Shown: positions 59,923-64,000 of the stretch, in pieces
Layout of the letters: every line of letters begins with the position of its first letter
Numbering within the stretch: position 1 is the stretch's first letter
NCBI GenBank assembly: GCA_017434025.1
Contig: JAFRGC010000051.1
Location: forward strand, 1-64,000
Source of the DNA: Mogibacterium sp.
GTDB lineage: Bacteria; Bacillota; Clostridia; Peptostreptococcales; Anaerovoracaceae
Direction: 5' to 3'
Length of the DNA: 64,000 nucleotides
Notes under the pieces: model-generated
What the model was told of the DNA's origin: nothing
What the model saw: only the letters and a program-made list of their open reading frames with translations
The model's database searches: none
Position numbers and translations under genes: made by a program

Positions 59923-61137
59923 ATGTCACGCAGGAAAGATCTGCTGCCGGTACTGGTCGGAGGAGATTTTGCCGCTTACAGTCAGGCACGTACGTTCCAT
60001 GAGGCTTACGGAGTATCATCGATCGCAATAACGACTGCACGCAATATCCTGAATACGCAGACGAGCATTCTGAAGACTATCGAAGAGCCGGAGCTGACAG
60101 AGCCGGAAGTCTTCATCCGGCGCATGAAGGAAATCGCAGAGACATATCCGCAGGAGCACAAACTCGTGCTGGGCTGCCGTGACTGGCAGGTGAGGATGGT
60201 CATCGAGAACAAGCAAAGACTGCAGGATCTTGGCTATATCGTGCCTTATATCGACAGAGAGCTCCTGGATCAGCTGGTACTCAAGCAGCATTTCTACGAG
60301 CTGTGTGACAAGTACGACGTTGCGTATCCTAAGACGTTCGTATATGATTTTGCCGCTCCGGCGCAGGATATCCCTGATCTCGGATATCCGGTGATTGCCA
60401 AGCCTTCCAACAGCGCGGCCTATTACAACACGTATTTTGAGGGACAGAAGAAGGTCTACAAAGTAGAGACCGAACAGGAACTGCATGAGATCCTGGCACG
60501 CGTCGGAAGTTCAAGCTACAGCGACAAATTCCTCATTCAGGAATTCGTTCCCGGCGATGACACAGGGATGCATCTTCTGACATGCTACTGTGACAAGTCA
60601 AGCAAAGTAAGACTGATCTCCGCAGGCCATACGATGATGGAAGATCATGAAGAGAATTCCGTCGGCAACCCTGCTGCGATCCTGACGGAAGTGATCGACA
60701 AGACGGTTTCTGACAGCGCGGTACGGCTGCTTGAGTCCATCGGCTATGTCGGGTTTGCGAATTTCGATATCAAATACGATCCGAGAGATGGCAGGTACAA
60801 ATTCTTTGAGATCAATACCAGACTCGGCGCCAGCAGCTATTATGTGACAGGCGAGGGGTATAATACCGCAAAGTGGTATGTCGAAGAGTGGGTGGACGGA
60901 CAGACATATGATGGATGTATCGTCACAGACCGTCCGTTCCTCTATACCAAGATCCCGCACTCGATCATCCGTGCTTATGTACAGGATGAAAGCCTGAAAT
61001 CAGCCGTAGCTGACCAGTTCAGAGCAAGAAGAGTTGCCAATCCGATAGACTATAAAGCAGACCGCAATCTGCTGCATCATATATATGTAAGGTATTTCAT
61101 GCATCGTCAGAAACAGCGTTTCCTGACGTATCTGTAA
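59923..61137 (+). CDS. ATP-grasp carboxylate-amine ligase, D-aspartate ligase-like
   Basis: This 404-aa ATP-grasp enzyme has an N-terminal PreATP-grasp domain (LPVLVGGDFAAYSQARTFHE), the ATP-binding strand GYPVIAKPSNSAAYY, the hinge FLIQEFVPGDD and metal ligands in FFEINTRLGASS. It resembles D-aspartate ligase (Asl-type) enzymes that activate an amino acid for the peptidoglycan cross-bridge. The substrate is inferred, not shown. GAGGAGAGGGG lies before the ATG. It follows the MurT/pseudo-GatD pairs on the same strand and may be the amine- or amino-acid-adding partner. Confidence 0.72.
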   Translation: MSRRKDLLPVLVGGDFAAYSQARTFHEAYGVSSIAITTARNILNTQTSILKTIEEPELTEPEVFIRRMKEIAETYPQEHKLVLGCRDWQVRMVIENKQRLQDLGYIVPYIDRELLDQLVLKQHFYELCDKYDVAYPKTFVYDFAAPAQDIPDLGYPVIAKPSNSAAYYNTYFEGQKKVYKVETEQELHEILARVGSSSYSDKFLIQEFVPGDDTGMHLLTCYCDKSSKVRLISAGHTMMEDHEENSVGNPAAILTEVIDKTVSDSAVRLLESIGYVGFANFDIKYDPRDGRYKFFEINTRLGASSYYVTGEGYNTAKWYVEEWVDGQTYDGCIVTDRPFLYTKIPHSIIRAYVQDESLKSAVADQFRARRVANPIDYKADRNLLHHIYVRYFMHRQKQRFLTYL

Positions 61138-61164
61138 TAACAATCAGCTCAGAAAGGAGCCTAT

Positions 61165-62673
61165 ATGTTCAATCCATTCAAAGACACGAGCAAAAACACT
61201 AACAGCAAGAAAACATTGCTCGGGGTGATCTGCGTTCTCGCAGCTACGTTTATCCTGACGTATTTCCTCCCGGCAGAAGTCGAGAATTTCGGGTTCTTCT
61301 CAACGCTTCCGGCGATCTTCCTGATCGTCTACATCTTCATGACGCAGAGGATCGTAGAGTCACTGGTTCTCGCATCTCTCATGGGAGTGATCATGGTATC
61401 AAGACCGGTGACCGTAGGAGAAGGGACCTGGCTGGGCAACATCTTCTCTGATTTCAGCGATTCGCTGCTGGAGACCATGATGGATGAAGACATCGCATGG
61501 CTGATCATAGTCTGCGGACTGATGGGAAGTATCATTTCCCTGATCGAGAAATCAGGCGGAGCGTTCGCATTCGGAGAATGGGTAGCGAAGAGAGCCAGGA
61601 CCAGAAAATCATCACTGATCTGGACATGGATCCTCGGTATCATCATCTTCATCGATGACTATCTTAATTCTCTTACCGTAGGAGCCTGCATGACTCCGCT
61701 CACTGACCGCCACAAAGTTCCGAGGGAATTCCTGGCATATGTCGTTGACTCAACCGCAGCGCCTCTGTGCGTCCTGATACCGATCTCGACATGGTCTGTG
61801 TTCTGCGGACGTATCCTCGAGGCAAATGACTGGGCGCCGGCAGGGGAAGGACTCAAATACTTCATCAAGACCATCCCGTTCAACTTCTACGGATGGTTCG
61901 CCGCATTGATCGTTCCGCTGGTCGTACTTGGAGTGATCCCGATCGTAGGACCGATGAAGAAAGCGTTCAAGCGTGTTGAGGAAGGCGGTCCTCTGGCACC
62001 GGCAGGAAGTGAGAAGATCGACATTCATGCAGGTGAGCAGATGGAGATCCCTGAGAATCCGAGCATCTGGAACATGGCTCTGCCTATTCTGGTACTGGTA
62101 TTCTCAACTCTGTTTATGGATATGGATATGCAGGCCGGCGTACTCATTACCCTGGCATTCATGTTCGTCTTCTATCTGGCACAGGGTGTTGTCGATGCGG
62201 AAGAGTTCATCGACGTCTCGCTTATTGGTCTCAAGAACATGATCCTGCCGCTGATATTGATGGTACTCGCGTTCCTGTTTGCAAATGTCAGCAGACAGAT
62301 CCACTTCACACTCTATGTGATCGAGACAGCGACCGCACTTGTGTCGCCGAGATTCCTGCCTCTCGCAGTATTTATCGCACTGTCGATCACTGAGTTTATC
62401 ACAGGAACTAACTGGGGCATGTACATCATCGCACTTCCGATCGTCATTCCTCTGGCTGTAGCTACCGGAGCAAACGTTACCGTTGCAGTAGCAGCTGTAC
62501 TCAGTGCAGGAGTTTTCGGATCACACATCTGCTTCTACTCAGATGCGACCGTTATCACTTCGGCGGCAACAGGCTGCAACAATTTTGACCATGCAACGAC
62601 TCAGCTCCCGTATGGTCTTATGGGAGCGATCGCATCGGCTATATGCTTCCTCATAGCAGGATTCGTAATGTAA
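61165..62673 (+). CDS. NhaC family Na+/H+ antiporter-like transporter
   Basis: A 502-aa membrane protein of about 11 helices. It has the NhaC-type motifs IIFIDDYLNSLTVGACMTPL, TAAPLCVLIPISTW and, near the end, FGSHICFYSDATVITSAATGC. It probably exchanges Na+ for protons or for an organic acid or amino acid, as several NhaC relatives do. AAAGGAG precedes the ATG 27 nt after the ATP-grasp gene, so it may share that transcript and supply or export that enzyme's substrate. Confidence 0.85.
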   Translation: MFNPFKDTSKNTNSKKTLLGVICVLAATFILTYFLPAEVENFGFFSTLPAIFLIVYIFMTQRIVESLVLASLMGVIMVSRPVTVGEGTWLGNIFSDFSDSLLETMMDEDIAWLIIVCGLMGSIISLIEKSGGAFAFGEWVAKRARTRKSSLIWTWILGIIIFIDDYLNSLTVGACMTPLTDRHKVPREFLAYVVDSTAAPLCVLIPISTWSVFCGRILEANDWAPAGEGLKYFIKTIPFNFYGWFAALIVPLVVLGVIPIVGPMKKAFKRVEEGGPLAPAGSEKIDIHAGEQMEIPENPSIWNMALPILVLVFSTLFMDMDMQAGVLITLAFMFVFYLAQGVVDAEEFIDVSLIGLKNMILPLILMVLAFLFANVSRQIHFTLYVIETATALVSPRFLPLAVFIALSITEFITGTNWGMYIIALPIVIPLAVATGANVTVAVAAVLSAGVFGSHICFYSDATVITSAATGCNNFDHATTQLPYGLMGAIASAICFLIAGFVM

Positions 62674-62681
62674 TCAAAGGC

Positions 62682-62701
62682 CATCCGGACATATTGTCCG
62701 G
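62682..62701 (+). other. Short hairpin without T-run after the NhaC-like gene
   Basis: TCCGGACA pairs with TGTCCGGA around a 3-nt loop. No T-run follows, so it is a weak terminator candidate or an mRNA 3' structure. Confidence 0.4.
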
Positions 62702-62734
62702 ACGCTTACTTAGGTATAAGCACAGAACAGAACC

Positions 62735-63958
62735 ATGGACAACGACAACAGGATACAGAAACGGGAACAGATCAGAGACAGACTGTTCAATATGGTTTCG
62801 GTAGGAGTCATCGATGACAGACTCAATCAGGGATATGATATCGTCAGCACTCTGCTGCTGATCATCAATCTTGTAGTGAGCATCATGATGACATTTGAAG
62901 ACTTCTATCAGGCTCATTACGCGGTCCTGCATTGGGCAGAGGCGATCACAGTCGCTTTCTTTGCAATTGATTATATCCTGAGACTGATCACTGCAGACAA
63001 ACTGTATCCGGAGAAGCCCCGCAACATGGCGGTCGTCTCCTATGTCTTTTCGGGATACGGCATCATCGACTTGCTGTCGTTCCTTCCTTATTATCTGCCA
63101 TTTTTCTTCCCGGCAGGAGCTGCAGTATTCAGACTGTTCAGAGTCGTAAGGATATTCCGTCTGTTCAGGATCAACGCATATTCAGATTCACTTACGATCA
63201 TCGGCAGGGTAATATCCGGTAAGAAGACACAGATCCTTGCTTCGGTTTTCATCATTTTCCTGCTCATCCTTGCAGCCAGCCTGTGCATGTACAGCGTTGA
63301 ACACGAAGCACAGCCTGATGTGTTCAAAAATGCATTCTCAGGTATGTGGTGGGCGACATCGACACTGCTCACCATTGGATACGGCGATATCTATCCTATT
63401 ACAGCGGCAGGGCGAGTGCTTGGTATCCTGATCACATTCCTCGGAGTCGGCCTGGTAGCTATTCCAACAGGTATCATTTCCGCAGGATTCGTTGAAGAAT
63501 ATCAGAGAGCACAGAGATATGAAGATGTCGAGGCAGAGAGAGCAATCCACTTCATCGAAGTCCTGATCAGAGAGCGTGACAGGTGGATCGGCAAGAAAAT
63601 CAAAGATCTGGGACTCCCGAAAGATATTCTCATCGCAACACTGGTCAGAGGCGATGAGACGATCGTGCCTCGCGGCAATGTGGAGATACAGCTGAATGAC
63701 AAACTGATCATAGCGGCAGCGTCTGTCAAAGATGATTATGTGATCAATCTCAAAGAGGTCAAGCTCAAGAAGAATCACAGATGGAACGGTGTCAAGATCA
63801 GAGATCTGGATATTTCGAGACAGTCATTCATCGTTCTTGTGAACAGGAATGAGAAGATGATCGTTCCGAATGGCAACCTTACGTTGCTGGAAGGAGATAA
63901 AGTGCTGGTCTATTCAACAGACAGCATAAGAAGGATAGAAAAAGAGGCGCTGTTCTGA
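62735..63958 (+). CDS. Voltage-gated-type K+ channel with two RCK_C domains
   Basis: Six membrane helices lead to the selectivity filter TIGYGD. The S4 voltage-sensor helix has regularly spaced Arg (FRLFRVVRIFRLFRI). After the pore comes a cytoplasmic part with two TrkA-C (RCK_C) domains, at about residues 284-325 (WIGKKIKDLGLP) and 345-390 (WNGVKIRDLDIS). There is no RCK_N Rossmann domain, which is unusual because RCK_C normally follows it. The C-domains may bind a nucleotide ligand or ion. A terminator overlaps the stop codon. Confidence 0.85.
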   Translation: MDNDNRIQKREQIRDRLFNMVSVGVIDDRLNQGYDIVSTLLLIINLVVSIMMTFEDFYQAHYAVLHWAEAITVAFFAIDYILRLITADKLYPEKPRNMAVVSYVFSGYGIIDLLSFLPYYLPFFFPAGAAVFRLFRVVRIFRLFRINAYSDSLTIIGRVISGKKTQILASVFIIFLLILAASLCMYSVEHEAQPDVFKNAFSGMWWATSTLLTIGYGDIYPITAAGRVLGILITFLGVGLVAIPTGIISAGFVEEYQRAQRYEDVEAERAIHFIEVLIRERDRWIGKKIKDLGLPKDILIATLVRGDETIVPRGNVEIQLNDKLIIAAASVKDDYVINLKEVKLKKNHRWNGVKIRDLDISRQSFIVLVNRNEKMIVPNGNLTLLEGDKVLVYSTDSIRRIEKEALF

Positions 63959-63972
63959 TCAGCGCCTTTTCT
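63946..63972 (+). terminator. Terminator overlapping the K+ channel stop codon
   Basis: AGGCGCTG (63946-63953) pairs with CAGCGCCT (63961-63968), followed by TTTTC. The TGA stop (63956-63958) lies in the loop. A second palindrome, CTCCAGAAACTTCTGGAG, runs to the window edge. Confidence 0.85.
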
Positions 63973-64000
63973 CTGATCTCCAGAAACTTCTGGAGAAGAG

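Overview
The window looks like chromosome of an anaerobic, Gram-positive-type clostridial bacterium (Bacillota, Clostridia). The signs are single-chain bacterial-type GlyRS, a trimeric [FeFe]-hydrogenase, pyruvate phosphate dikinase, a membrane pyrophosphatase, an IspH-S1 fusion, MurT-type ligases and an rpsU-yqeY-phoH-ybeY-era-recO-glyS block. Base composition is about half G+C by eye, with AT-rich gaps. No respiratory oxidase and no sporulation gene is visible. I cannot name the species.

Layout. 0-7 kb: a repeat array, a nucleotide-sugar gene (rfbA), cell-wall genes (SH3/lytic transglycosylase, class A PBP), uridine kinase and a VanZ-like protein. 6.5-10 kb is an accessory patch: a second repeat array, an orphan PD-(D/E)XK-like nuclease, a DJ-1/PfpI protein and a DUF3990/XRE toxin-antitoxin-like pair. 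10-16 kb: amino-sugar metabolism (nagB-glmM), an aminopeptidase P, a TetR regulator, lgt and six tRNA genes. 16-25 kb: an orphan polyamine-binding lipoprotein, YitT, a Na/Pi transporter, an Rrf2-NifS-NifU iron-sulfur operon, and an RDD membrane protein with a PyrK-like flavoprotein that lacks Fe-S ligands. 25-33 kb: a third repeat array, a cell-wall amidase and the rpsU to glyS housekeeping block. 33-45 kb: energy metabolism (ppdK, hppA, hydCBA) with an AEC transporter and an S66 peptidase. 45-55 kb: M18 aminopeptidase, proC, a LexA-controlled radical SAM-lexA operon, an unusual three-gene antiporter-like operon, and ispH-rpsA.

55.4-61.1 kb is the part I find most unusual. Two tandem MurT/GatD-like pairs are followed by an ATP-grasp ligase. 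Both MurT-like proteins keep the Mur-ligase ATP motif and zinc ribbon, but both GatD-like partners have lost the glutaminase cysteine and histidine. The second pair has its own promoter wrapped in an 11-bp inverted repeat. A NhaC-type transporter and a K+ channel follow. This reads like a cell-wall precursor or amino-acid ligation system that no longer uses glutamine as its nitrogen donor.

The second unusual feature is a family of 40-bp imperfect palindromes in three dispersed arrays (178-404, 6491-6774, 25114-25339). Within arrays the spacing is almost always exactly 62 bp, and the palindrome arms vary together between arrays. All statements rest on reading the sequence by eye; no database search was run.
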